Assembly (NCBI RefSeq): GCF_030144325.1
Contig: NZ_CP126307.1
Location: 4,678,001 to 4,742,000, forward strand
DNA length: 64,000 nt
Source of the DNA: Bosea vestrisii
Lineage (GTDB): Bacteria; Pseudomonadota; Alphaproteobacteria; Rhizobiales; Beijerinckiaceae
Direction: 5' to 3'
Below the pieces are notes generated by a model. The model ran no database searches. It saw only the letters and a program-made list of their open reading frames with translations, and was not told where the DNA came from. The position numbers and the translations under genes were made by a program. Shown piece by piece: positions 32,702 through 41,276 of this stretch. Position 1 is the stretch's first letter; each line of letters starts with the position of its first letter.

Positions 32702-34381
32702 ATGGATCTGAAGGAAGCACAGAGCACGCCGCGCGAGAGCATGGACTATGACGTCGTTATCGTCGGCGCCGGCCCGGCCGGACTGGCCGCCGCGATCCGG
32801 CTGAAGCAGCTCGACGAAGCCATTTCGGTGGTGGTGGTCGAGAAGGGCTCCGAGGTCGGCGCGCACATCCTCTCCGGCGCGGTCATCGATCCGATCGGCC
32901 TCGACAAGCTCCTGCCCGACTGGCGCCAGGACGAGGCGCGCCCGCTCCATACGGAGGTCAGCGAGGACGTCTTCTATTTCCTCGGCCCGGCCGGCGGCGC
33001 GCGCCTGCCGAATTTCGCCATGCCGAAGCTGATGAACAATCACGGCAACTTCGTCGGCTCGCTCGGCCTGGTCGCGCGCTATCTCGCCGCCCGCGCCGAG
33101 GCACTCGGCGTCGAGATCTATCCTGGCTTCGCGGCTGCAGAGCTGCTCTTCAACGAGGACGGCTCGGTCGCCGGCATCGCCACCGGCGACATGGGCGTCG
33201 CCAAGGACGGCACCGTCTCCGAGCGCTTCACCCGCGGCATGGAGCTGCGTGGCCGCTATACCCTGCTTGGCGAAGGCGCCCGCGGCTCGCTCTCGAAGAT
33301 CGCGATCAGGCGCTTTGCACTGGATGAAGGCCGCGAACCGCAGAAATACGGCATCGGCCTCAAGGAAATCTGGCAGGTCAAGCCGGAGAAGTTCAAGAAG
33401 GGGCTGGTGCAGCACTCCTTCGGCTGGCCGCTCGACATGTCGACTGGCGGCGGCTCCTTCCTCTACCATTTCGACGACAACCTCGTCTCGGTCGGCTTCG
33501 TCGTCCATCTCAACTACACCAATCCGACGCTCTCGCCCTTCGACGAGTTCCAGCGCTTCAAGACCCACCCGATGATCCGCGATGTCTTCGAAGGGGCAAA
33601 ACGCCTCTCCTATGGCTCGCGCGCCATCACCGAGGGCGGTTGGCAGTCGGTGCCGAAGCTGACCTTCCCGGGCGGGGCGCTGATCGGCTGCTCGGCCGGC
33701 TTCGTCAACGTGCCGCGCATCAAGGGCAGCCACAACGCCATCCTGTCGGGTATGCTGGCGGCCGAGCATCTCGTGCCGGCGCTGGCGGCAGGCCGTTCCC
33801 ATGACGTCGTCGACGGCATCGAGGATAGCTGGCGCTCCTCCGAGATCGGGCGCGACCTCAAGCTGGTGCGCAACGTCAAGCCGCTCTGGTCGAAGCTCGG
33901 CACGCTCGGCGGCGTCGCGCTCGGCGGCATCGACATGTGGCTGAACCAGCTCTTCGGTTGGTCGCCCTTCGGCACGCTGAAGCACGGCAAGCCCGACCAT
34001 GCCACGCTGAAGCCGATCGGCATGGTCAAACCGATCGTCTATCCCAAGCCCGACGGCAAGATTTCCTTCGACAAGCTCTCCTCGGTCTTCCTCTCGGCGA
34101 CGAATCACGAGGAGGATCAGCCGGCGCATCTGAAGCTGACCGACCCCAATGTTCCGGTGCTGCAGAACCTGCCGATCTATGGCGAGCCGGCGCGGCTTTA
34201 CTGCCCGGCGGGCGTCTACGAGGTGGTCTATGCCGATCCCGAGAAGCAGTCGCTGCCGCGCTTCGTGATCAACGCGCAGAACTGCGTGCACTGCAAGACC
34301 TGCGACATCAAGGACCCTGCCCAGAACATCACCTGGACGGTGCCGGAAGGCGCGGGCGGGCCGAATTACTCGAATATGTGA
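32702..34381 (+). CDS. Electron transfer flavoprotein-ubiquinone oxidoreductase
   Basis: Passes electrons from ETF (fatty-acid and amino-acid oxidation) to ubiquinone. It has 559 residues: FAD-binding VVIVGAGPAGLAAAIRLKQ near the N-terminus, a membrane-associated quinone-binding region and the C-terminal [4Fe-4S] ligands in CPAGVYEV and NCVHCKTCDIKDPAQNI, ending with the typical GAGGPNYSNM. Start 32702 follows GGAGGG; an earlier ATG at 32669 lies close to the palindrome. Partner ETF subunits are not in the window, but an acyl-CoA dehydrogenase is at 56876-58032. Confidence 0.96.
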   Translation: MDLKEAQSTPRESMDYDVVIVGAGPAGLAAAIRLKQLDEAISVVVVEKGSEVGAHILSGAVIDPIGLDKLLPDWRQDEARPLHTEVSEDVFYFLGPAGGARLPNFAMPKLMNNHGNFVGSLGLVARYLAARAEALGVEIYPGFAAAELLFNEDGSVAGIATGDMGVAKDGTVSERFTRGMELRGRYTLLGEGARGSLSKIAIRRFALDEGREPQKYGIGLKEIWQVKPEKFKKGLVQHSFGWPLDMSTGGGSFLYHFDDNLVSVGFVVHLNYTNPTLSPFDEFQRFKTHPMIRDVFEGAKRLSYGSRAITEGGWQSVPKLTFPGGALIGCSAGFVNVPRIKGSHNAILSGMLAAEHLVPALAAGRSHDVVDGIEDSWRSSEIGRDLKLVRNVKPLWSKLGTLGGVALGGIDMWLNQLFGWSPFGTLKHGKPDHATLKPIGMVKPIVYPKPDGKISFDKLSSVFLSATNHEEDQPAHLKLTDPNVPVLQNLPIYGEPARLYCPAGVYEVVYADPEKQSLPRFVINAQNCVHCKTCDIKDPAQNITWTVPEGAGGPNYSNM

Positions 34382-34408
34382 TAGTATTCGATATTGTTGC
34401 CAAAGATT

Positions 34409-34443
34409 AAGGCCGCGGCGGGTGTATCCGGCGCGGCCTTTTT
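34409..34443 (+). terminator. Intrinsic terminator of the ETF-QO gene
   Basis: AAGGCCGCG (34409-34417) pairs with CGCGGCCTT (34432-34440), with a 14-base loop, followed by TTTTTATT. It lies 28 bases after the stop codon, and also ahead of the convergent tiny lipoprotein gene. Confidence 0.85.
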
Positions 34444-34467
34444 ATTGACGCCTGAAGAGGTGGCGAA

Positions 34468-34578
34468 TCAGCCCTTGCGGACGACGGGAGCGGGCTTCTC
34501 CGGCTCCTTGGTGGCGCAGCCGCCGGCGATGCCGGCAAGCGTCAGGACAGCAGCGAGCGCGAGCGAGACCTTCTTCAT
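34468..34578 (-). CDS. Tiny lipoprotein (36 residues)
   Basis: A short gene: ATG at 34578, stop at 34468. The product begins MKKVSLALAAVLTLAGIAGG followed by C, then ATKEPEKPAPVVRKG. This is a lipoprotein signal peptide with a lipobox-like AGGC and a 15-residue, Lys/Pro-rich mature tail; entericidin-like small lipoproteins have this form. AGGA lies about 10 bases before the start. Codon use and the strong signal make it a likely real gene, though the -3 residue of the lipobox (Ala) is not ideal. Function unknown. Confidence 0.6.
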   Translation of the reverse strand: MKKVSLALAAVLTLAGIAGGCATKEPEKPAPVVRKG

Positions 34579-34844
34579 TTGAAGTGTCCTAAACGAATCG
34601 TCGCGAATATCCGCGACGGCGCAATTCTATGCCGATTTGCTTTACGGAAATCTATGATTTCGACGCCGCTATAGCAGTGGGTTGCGCTTTTCACGTGAGC
34701 GTGACGGCGATGCTGCAACTGCTATGCCGCACTTGTCGCCAAGCCCGGAAACGGCCATGTTGGCGGCTTAAAGGCTCTTAGATCGTTCAGGTCACGGTCC
34801 CGTCTACGGACCAGTTCCCGGCAGCCGGGGCGGACCGAGGGAGA

Positions 34845-36614
34845 ATGGTGGACGTGACGTTTCAGATCGACGGCCGTAGCGCCGCTCTTATGCTTGCGTT
34901 TATCGCGGGACTGCATGTCGGCATGCCGGCGCTCGCGCAGGCGCGTCCGGTCGACAAGTTCGAGCCGGCCGAGAGTCTCGAAGGCAATTATCTGGCGGCG
35001 GTGGTGGCGGGTTCTGCCCGGGACCTCGGTGCGGCCTCGATCTATCTGCGCGAGGCGATCAAGAACGATCCCCAGAACAGCGAATTGCTCGAGCGCGGTT
35101 TCGTCGCCTTCCTCGCCGACGGCGCGATGAACGAGACCTTCCGCGCCGCCGAGAAGCTGATCCAGCGCGATGCCACCAACGGCCTCGCCCAGCTGGCGCT
35201 TGGCGTGCGCGCGTTGAAGCAGAAGAACTATACGGCTGCGCGCACCCAGTTGCAGCGCGGCGGCCGCGGCCGCTCCGCCGACATCACCGCGACCTTGCTC
35301 GCCGCCTGGGCCTATTCCGGCTCCGGCGAGACCAACCGCGCGCTCGAGACGCTCGACCGCCTCAAGGGCGAGGCGACTTTCGACCGCTTCCGCGACTTCC
35401 ATGCCGGGCTGATCCTCGACATCGCCGGCCGCCGCAACGACGCGAACCGCCGGCTCAAGGCGGCCTATGACGCCGAGAAGACCAATCTGCGCCTCGTCGA
35501 TCTCTGGGCCCGCCAGCAGGCGCGCGCGGGCGACAGTGACGCGGCCTTGGCGACGCTGAACGATTTCGAGCAGCGCGTGCGCCCGAACCATCCGATCGTG
35601 CGCGATGCGATCGCCAAGATCAGCAGCAAGGAGCCGCTGCAACGCATCGTCGGCAACACCCAGCAGGGCGCGGCTGAGGTGCTCTATGGCCTCGCCAGTG
35701 CCGGGATTTTGCAGGGCGACGAGGCGACCGCGCTGCTTTACCTGCGCTTTGCAGCCTATCTCGACCCAGGCCACGACCTTGCCGTGCTGACGTTGGCCGA
35801 CATCCTCGAGCGCGCCAAGCAGACCGAGGATGCGGTCCAGGTCTACCGGCGCATGCCCGAGAACTCGCCGTTACGGCCGGTCGCGGATATCCAGATCGGG
35901 CTTGGCCTCGAGCAGCTCGGCAAGACTGAGGAAGCGGTCAAGCATCTCGAGACGATCATCGCGGCGCGGCCGGAAGACGTCGACGCCATCTCCGCGCTCG
36001 GCAACATCTACCGCTCGCGCAAGCGCTTCGAGGAGGCGGCCGCAACCTATGACAAGGCGGTCGCCAAGCTCGGCACGCCCGGCCGCTCCAACTGGGACCT
36101 GCTCTATTCGCGCGGCATCGCCTATGAGCGCACCAAGAAATGGCCCCAGGCCGAGGCTGATCTGCGCAAGGCGCTGGAGCTGATGCCGGAAGCGCTCAGC
36201 CGCGAGCGCGCGCTGGTGCTCAACTATCTCGGCTATTCGCTGGTCGACCAGAACCTCAAGCTCGAGGAGGCGCTCGGCATGCTGCGCCGCGCCGTCGAGC
36301 TCAGGCCGCGTGATGGCTACATCATCGACTCGCTCGGCTGGGCACATTACCGCCTCGGCCGCTATGACGAGGCGGTGACGGAGCTTGAGAAGGCGATGGA
36401 ACTGCGCCCTTCGGATCCGGTGATCAACGACCATCTCGGCGACGTCTACTGGAAGACCGGCCGCTATCTCGAGGCGCGCTTTCAGTGGAACTATGCCCGC
36501 GACCTCGGCCCGGAGCCGGACGACCTCACCCGGATCCAGCGCAAGATCGAGAAGGGGCTCGACGATCAGGCGCCCTCGGCCAATGCGGCCGAGCCGAAGA
36601 AGGATGGCGGCTGA
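34845..36614 (+). CDS. Exported TPR-repeat protein
   Basis: A 589-residue tetratricopeptide protein with an N-terminal signal peptide (about residues 1-32, ending ALAQA). TPR units are clear from residue 60 on, and most regular in the last third, for example LNYLGYSLVDQNLKLEEALGM and DSLGWAHYRLGRYDEAVTEL, NDHLGDVYWKTGRYLEA. Probably a periplasmic or outer-membrane-associated scaffold. It runs directly into ispE, with the TTG start 4 bases after its stop, so the two are co-transcribed. No specific partner can be named. Confidence 0.88.
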   Translation: MVDVTFQIDGRSAALMLAFIAGLHVGMPALAQARPVDKFEPAESLEGNYLAAVVAGSARDLGAASIYLREAIKNDPQNSELLERGFVAFLADGAMNETFRAAEKLIQRDATNGLAQLALGVRALKQKNYTAARTQLQRGGRGRSADITATLLAAWAYSGSGETNRALETLDRLKGEATFDRFRDFHAGLILDIAGRRNDANRRLKAAYDAEKTNLRLVDLWARQQARAGDSDAALATLNDFEQRVRPNHPIVRDAIAKISSKEPLQRIVGNTQQGAAEVLYGLASAGILQGDEATALLYLRFAAYLDPGHDLAVLTLADILERAKQTEDAVQVYRRMPENSPLRPVADIQIGLGLEQLGKTEEAVKHLETIIAARPEDVDAISALGNIYRSRKRFEEAAATYDKAVAKLGTPGRSNWDLLYSRGIAYERTKKWPQAEADLRKALELMPEALSRERALVLNYLGYSLVDQNLKLEEALGMLRRAVELRPRDGYIIDSLGWAHYRLGRYDEAVTELEKAMELRPSDPVINDHLGDVYWKTGRYLEARFQWNYARDLGPEPDDLTRIQRKIEKGLDDQAPSANAAEPKKDGG

Positions 36615-36617
36615 TCC

Positions 36618-37502
36618 TTGCCTGCCAGACTGGCGACCCGCGCCCCGGCCAAGGTCAATCTCTCCTTGCGCGTCCTCGGACGCCGGGCCGACGGTTATCA
36701 TGAGCTCGACAGCCTCGTCGCCTTCGCCGGTGTCGGCGACGAACTGAGCCTGTCATCGGGCGAGCCCGCGGGAGTCCAGATCTCAGGCCCGTTCGCCGCA
36801 GGCCTCTCGACCGGACCCGACAATCTCGTCCTCAAGGCCGAGCGCGCCCTGCGCGACGAGATCGCCGGGCTGCGCTCCGGCCGCTTCCATCTCGTCAAGC
36901 GCCTGCCGGTCGCTTCCGGCATCGGCGGCGGCTCGGCCGATGCGGCTGCTGCATTGCGCCTGCTGGCGCGGCTCAACGACTTGCCGCTATCGCATCCGGC
37001 GCTGCACGCTGCCGCCGGCCGTGTCGGCGCCGATGTCCCGGTCTGTCTCGAAGCCCGCGCCCGCATGATGGCCGGTATCGGCGAACGGCTCGGCCCACCT
37101 TTGAAACCGCCGCGCCTGTTCGCGCTGCTGGTCAATCCCGGTGTCGCGGTCGAGACCGCCGCGGTGTTCCGCGCGCTTGGCCTCCCTCCGGGACAGGATC
37201 ATGCGGGCGGCGTCGATGCATTCGAGCCGGGTGATCCACCACCGGCTAGCCCGGCGGCGCTGATCGCCGTGCTAGCCGCCTCCGGAAACGATCTCGAAGC
37301 GCCGGCCCGAAGCGTTGCGCCGATCATCGGCGAGGTGTTGTCGGCGCTGTCGGCCTTGCCCGGCTGCCGGTTGGCGCGCATGTCGGGCTCCGGCGCGACC
37401 TGCTTCGCCCTGTTCGATGATTGCCGCGTCAGCGCCGAGGCCGGCAAGCTTCTGACGCATGGCCGGCCGGATTGGTGGGTGAAGGCGACTGTGCTGAGAT
37501 AG
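36618..37502 (+). CDS. ispE: 4-diphosphocytidyl-2-C-methyl-D-erythritol kinase
   Basis: GHMP kinase of the non-mevalonate isoprenoid pathway. It has 294 residues: N-terminal APAKVNLSLRVLGRRADGYHELDS, the ATP-binding LPVASGIGGGSADAAA and the C-terminal MSGSGATCFALF motif. The start codon is TTG at 36618, immediately after the TPR gene; no upstream ATG gives a better start. A polyprenyl diphosphate synthase, a downstream user of the pathway, lies 700 bases away. Confidence 0.95.
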   Translation: MPARLATRAPAKVNLSLRVLGRRADGYHELDSLVAFAGVGDELSLSSGEPAGVQISGPFAAGLSTGPDNLVLKAERALRDEIAGLRSGRFHLVKRLPVASGIGGGSADAAAALRLLARLNDLPLSHPALHAAAGRVGADVPVCLEARARMMAGIGERLGPPLKPPRLFALLVNPGVAVETAAVFRALGLPPGQDHAGGVDAFEPGDPPPASPAALIAVLAASGNDLEAPARSVAPIIGEVLSALSALPGCRLARMSGSGATCFALFDDCRVSAEAGKLLTHGRPDWWVKATVLR

Positions 37503-37532
37503 GCGCCTCGGCTTCAAGCCGGAGGACGCATC

Positions 37533-38169
37533 ATGACGCTGGCCTCTTTTCTCGCCTATGTCGGTGTCGCGGCGCTGGTGATCTGCACGCCGGGGCCAGA
37601 CACCGCATTGACCATCCGCAACACCTTGTTCGGCGGGCGCGCCGCCGGCGTGCTGACCGCGCTCGGCGTGGCGACAGGTCTCTCGGTCTGGGCTTTGGCG
37701 ACCAGCCTCGGCCTCGTCGCCCTGCTGGTGGCGAGCGAGCCGGTCTTCCGCGCCATCCAGTACGCCGGCGCTGCCTATCTGATCTATCTCGGTATCATGG
37801 CGCTGCGGGACGCTTTTTCGCCGGCAGGGGCCTGCATCGCCGGCTGCTGCCGCGATCTCGCCGCGGCGGCTCGCGCCCGCCATCGCCTACCGGCAGGGGC
37901 TGATCAGCAATCTCGGCAATCCGAAGATCGCGGTCTTCTTCGCCAGCCTGCTGCCGCAGTTCGCGGCCGGCAGCAGCAGCTTCACCATGCTGTTCCTGCT
38001 CGGACTGGTCTTCGCCGCGATGACCCTGCTCTGGCTCTCAGCCTATGCGCTTGTCGTCGCCAAGGCCGGTGACGTGCTGCGGCGCTCGCAGGTTCGGCGC
38101 GTCATCGAGGCGCTGACCGGCGGGCTCCTGCTGGCGCTGGGCCTCAGGATTGCGGCGGAGCAGCGCTGA
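37533..38169 (+). pseudogene. LysE/RhtB-family amino-acid exporter, frame broken
   Basis: A LysE-type exporter (about 211 residues if repaired): FLAYVGVAALVICTPGPDTALTIRNTL at the N-terminus contains the family's CTPGPD motif, and the second half has GLISNLGNPKIAVFFASLLPQF. The first frame covers 37533 to about 37820 and the rest is read in a shifted frame ending at 38169. An extra base in the T5 run (37814-37818) or the G4 run (37827-37830) would explain it. Removing one T gives a natural cytoplasmic loop. Probably a functional gene with a sequencing error; a genuine frameshift mutation is the alternative. Confidence 0.85.
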
Positions 38170-38175
38170 ACCGGC

Positions 38176-39231
38176 TCAGTGCGCCCGCGCCACGCAGAAG
38201 TCGACGGCGTCGTTGAGCGCCTGCTTCATCGGCGATGACGGGAACAGGCCGAGCGCATCCTTCGCCATCTTGGCGTAGTGGCGGGCGCGCTCGATCGTGT
38301 CGGCCAGCGCGTCGTGCTTGCGCATCAGGGCCTGCGCCTCGTCGAGATCGCCGTCGCGGACCTCGCCCTCCTGCAGGGTGCGGCGCCAGAAAGCGCGATC
38401 GCTCTCACTGCCGCGGCGGAAAGAGAGCACGACGGGCAAGGTGATCTTGCCCTCGCGGAAGTCGTCGCCGACATTCTTGCCGAGCTGGCCCGATGAGCCG
38501 CCATAGTCGAGTGCGTCGTCGATGAGCTGGAAGGCGATGCCGAGATTGAGCCCGTAGCTGCGGCAGGCGGCAGCCTCGCCCTTCGACGACTGGGCGATCA
38601 CCGGCCCGACCTCGCAGGCGGCGGCGAAGAGTTCGGCGGTCTTGCCGCGGATCACGGCGAGATATTCGTCCTCGGTGGTCTCGGTGTTCTTGGCGGCGGC
38701 GAGCTGCATCACCTCGCCCTCGGCGATCACCGCAGCGGCGGTCGAGAGGATGTCGAGCGCGCGCAGCGAGCCGACCTCGACCATCATCCTGAAGGCCTGG
38801 CCGAGCAGGAAGTCGCCGACCAGCACGCTCGCCTCATTGCCCCACAGCATGCGGGCAGCGAGCTTGCCGCGGCGCATGTCGCTCTGGTCGACGACGTCGT
38901 CATGCAGCAGCGTCGCCGTGTGCATGAACTCCACCGAGGCCGCGAGCTTGACATGGCCATCGCCCTGATAGCCGCAGAGCGCCGCCGTTGCGAGCGTCAG
39001 CATCGGCCGCAAGCGCTTGCCGCCCGAGGAGATCAGGTGGTTCGCGACCTCCGGGATCATCGTGACCTCTGAGCCGGTGCGCGACAGGATCATCGCATTG
39101 ACGCGCTCCATGTCGGCGCGCGTCAGCCCGACCAGCGGCGCGATCCCGCTTTGGCCGGTGTCCTTGTCTTCGAAAGCTACGACGACGCCCACTCGCAAAC
39201 TCCGGCCGTTTCTCACGCGCTCGCGCGCCAT
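38176..39231 (-). CDS. ispB: Polyprenyl (octaprenyl/decaprenyl) diphosphate synthase
   Basis: Makes the isoprenoid side chain of ubiquinone. It has 351 residues: first aspartate-rich motif LLHDDVVDQSDMRRG, second motif FQLIDDALDYGG, plus SGGKRLRPMLTL near the N-terminus. This length and motif set fit a long-chain trans-prenyl synthase; alphaproteobacteria normally make a ten-unit chain, but chain length cannot be read here. Start 39231 (MARERV) is my choice; shorter GTG starts around 39180 are possible. Confidence 0.92.
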   Translation of the reverse strand: MARERVRNGRSLRVGVVVAFEDKDTGQSGIAPLVGLTRADMERVNAMILSRTGSEVTMIPEVANHLISSGGKRLRPMLTLATAALCGYQGDGHVKLAASVEFMHTATLLHDDVVDQSDMRRGKLAARMLWGNEASVLVGDFLLGQAFRMMVEVGSLRALDILSTAAAVIAEGEVMQLAAAKNTETTEDEYLAVIRGKTAELFAAACEVGPVIAQSSKGEAAACRSYGLNLGIAFQLIDDALDYGGSSGQLGKNVGDDFREGKITLPVVLSFRRGSESDRAFWRRTLQEGEVRDGDLDEAQALMRKHDALADTIERARHYAKMAKDALGLFPSSPMKQALNDAVDFCVARAH

Positions 39232-39373
39232 GCCCTTGCCATAAACGTCGCATGCGTGACCAGCCCCGGCAATCCTTTCGCGACGCAGCAGATTGACGCT
39301 GCACCGCGGCACCGTTCCGGGTCATGCGATCTTTCCTGTTGCGCCGGGCCGACACGAAAGGCTCCATGGCGGC

Positions 39374-39601
39374 ATGCATGAACTCGTCCGCTCGAACGAC
39401 ATCGTCCTGCTTGGGGCCATCGAGGCGCTCCTGGCCTCGGCTGATCTGGGTTGCCTGATCGCCGATCAGCACATCAGCGCGCTCGAAGGCATGATCGGCG
39501 CCTTTCCACGACGCCTCCTGGTCCGCGAGCAGGACAGCAAGCGCGCTCGCGCTTTGTTGATCGAGGCGGGCTATGGCGACGAACTGCGCCATGAACGCTG
39601 A
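39374..39601 (+). CDS. DUF2007 domain protein
   Basis: A 75-residue protein beginning MHELVRSNDIVLLGAIEALL and containing ADQHISALEGMIGAFPRRLLV, which matches the DUF2007 (putative signal-transducing, PII-like fold) family. It overlaps the following methyltransferase gene by 29 bases and is found next to it in many alphaproteobacteria. Function unknown. Confidence 0.85.
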   Translation: MHELVRSNDIVLLGAIEALLASADLGCLIADQHISALEGMIGAFPRRLLVREQDSKRARALLIEAGYGDELRHER

Positions 39602-40358
39602 GGCGCCCGGTCTCGGCGAGATCGCCGAGGATCGGCTGCTAGGAGGCCGCCTTCGCTTGCTGCAGCCGGTGAAGGGTCATCGCGCCGGCTCGGATGCGGT
39701 GCTGCTTGCCGCGGCGATCCCGGAACTGGGCGAGGGGCCGCTTGCCGATTTCGGCGCCGGTGTCGGTACAATCGGGCTTGCCGTCGCCTCGCGGCAGCCC
39801 GGGCTCAATGTCGTCCTGGTCGAGCGCGATCCGGAGCTGGCCGCGCTGGCAGCCCGCAATGCCGAGCTCAACGATCTCGCCGGGCGGGCGCGCACCGTGG
39901 TCGGGGTGATTGGCGAGCGGAACGCGGACCTCGCCCGGGACGGGCTGACGGCGGCCTCGATGGCCTGGGTCGCAATGAACCCGCCCTTCTTTGAATCGGG
40001 CGAGGTGCGCGAATCGCCGGTCGCCAACCGGCGCGCGGCGCATGTCGCCGGGCAATCGCTCGCCGATTGGCTGAAGGCGGCCCGGCATGTGCTGAAGCCG
40101 GACGGCGGTGTCAGCATTATCCACCGTGCCGAGGCGCTGGGGCTGATTCTCGCTGGTCTGGAGACGGGCTTCGGCGCGATCGAAATCCGCGCGATCCACG
40201 GCCAGGCCGAGCGGCCGGCAATCCGGGTGATCGTCTCCGCGCGTCTCGGCAGCAGAAAGCCGGCAGCGTTGCTGCCGGCTCTCGTTCTCAACGGGGGCGA
40301 TGGGCGCTTCACCGCCTTCAGCGAGGCGCTCCATCGCGGCGAGGCCGTGCTCGCCTAG
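39573..40358 (+). CDS. TrmN6-like methyltransferase (tRNA1(Val) A37 N6-methyltransferase family)
   Basis: SAM-dependent methyltransferase, 261 residues. It has the YfiC-like start GGRLRLLQPVKGHRAGSDAVLLAAA, SAM motif ADFGAGVGTIGLAVA and the catalytic NPPF motif in VAMNPPFFESG, expected for adenine-N6 methylation of RNA. Start 39573 is supported by a GAGG ribosome binding site inside the DUF2007 gene; ATG 39591 is an alternative. The exact tRNA target is inferred from family only. Confidence 0.85.
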   Translation: MATNCAMNAEAPGLGEIAEDRLLGGRLRLLQPVKGHRAGSDAVLLAAAIPELGEGPLADFGAGVGTIGLAVASRQPGLNVVLVERDPELAALAARNAELNDLAGRARTVVGVIGERNADLARDGLTAASMAWVAMNPPFFESGEVRESPVANRRAAHVAGQSLADWLKAARHVLKPDGGVSIIHRAEALGLILAGLETGFGAIEIRAIHGQAERPAIRVIVSARLGSRKPAALLPALVLNGGDGRFTAFSEALHRGEAVLA

Positions 40359-40364
40359 ATTAGC

Positions 40365-40655
40365 TCAGCGGCAGATGCGCCGCTCGCGCACAACCCAGCC
40401 CCAGCCGTCCCAGTAGCGGACCGGTCGGCTAAAGCAGCGCGGGCCGTAGTACCCGCCGCCGTAGCCGTAAGCGGGGCGGCCATAGCCGTAATGAGGGCGG
40501 CCATAGTAACCGCCACCGCCCCAACCGGGCCGGCCATAATAGCCGCCACCGCCCCACTGTGCCTCAGCCGGAGTTGCCGTGACCGCTCCGATGCCGAGCG
40601 CCGCTACGCCGAGCGAGGCGGCGGCCGAAAGTCCAAGAACGAGTTTGCGAAGCAT
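40365..40655 (-). CDS. Gly/Tyr-rich small secreted protein
   Basis: A 96-residue exported protein: signal peptide ending near TPAEAQ (about residue 32), then GGGGYYGRPGW- and YYGRPHYGYGRP-type repeats, and a conserved C-terminal block ending in RRICR with Cys, Trp and Arg. It resembles the neighbouring gene at 40791-41072, especially in the last 25 residues. Function unknown; such proteins are frequent in Hyphomicrobiales cell envelopes. Confidence 0.8.
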   Translation of the reverse strand: MLRKLVLGLSAAASLGVAALGIGAVTATPAEAQWGGGGYYGRPGWGGGGYYGRPHYGYGRPAYGYGGGYYGPRCFSRPVRYWDGWGWVVRERRICR

Positions 40656-40790
40656 GGTTACCTCCTGCGCGAGTGCCCTCCCGGCTATGCCGGGTCATCG
40701 GGTGTCATCGTTGCGGCAAGCTTGCGGCATCGAGGCTGAACGGCGCGTGGCCGGGCCGTTCAGCCGTTCTTCATCTGCCCTGACGCCTCG

Positions 40791-41072
40791 TCAGCGGCAG
40801 ACGCGCACTGGGCGGATCACCCAGCGCCAGCCATTCCAGACGCGCCGGTCGACGACATGGCAGCGTGGGCGGTAGACCGGACGGCCGTAATAGCGGCGCG
40901 GACCATAGTGGGGGCGGCCGTAGTACTGGACCTGTTCAACCAGCCCGGCGCTCGTCGAAGCGGCGGGAGCGCCGGCTGCGAAAGGCGCGGCACTGGCCGG
41001 GGCGACGGAAAGACCGGTGAAAAGCAGAGCGCCGGCTCCGAACAGGGCGGCGGCGAGACGATTGGACGGCAT
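40791..41072 (-). CDS. Small secreted protein, paralogue of the Gly/Tyr-rich protein
   Basis: A 93-residue exported protein with signal peptide (about residues 1-28), an Ala/Gly linker, a YYGRPHYGPRRYYGRP segment and a Cys/Trp/Arg-rich C-terminus ending RPVRVCR. The C-terminal block aligns with the neighbouring 96-residue protein, so the pair probably arose by duplication. The start at 41072 follows TAGGAG; the extension to 41108 lacks a ribosome binding site. Confidence 0.8.
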   Translation of the reverse strand: MPSNRLAAALFGAGALLFTGLSVAPASAAPFAAGAPAASTSAGLVEQVQYYGRPHYGPRRYYGRPVYRPRCHVVDRRVWNGWRWVIRPVRVCR

Positions 41073-41276
41073 TGCAAATCTCCTACTTATCGGATCGACC
41101 CGACTCAAGCACTCGCCCCGAGAGCCGCGGACCGTTCGATACTGCGCACCCTGCGCTTCCCTTCCTGAACGCGATCCTTGCGCTGGGGTTCAGGCAGCGT
41201 TCATCCCGCTGCGCTTGACCATGAGCGCCGCCAGCCCCTAATCACGCCGCAAGTTTCTCGATTGTTTAAAAGGCTG

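Noticed and set aside
34671..34725. ATAGCAGT/ACTGCTAT dyad in the gap before the TPR gene
   Set aside because: 8-bp arms 40 bases apart with no link to a promoter element; too weak to call.
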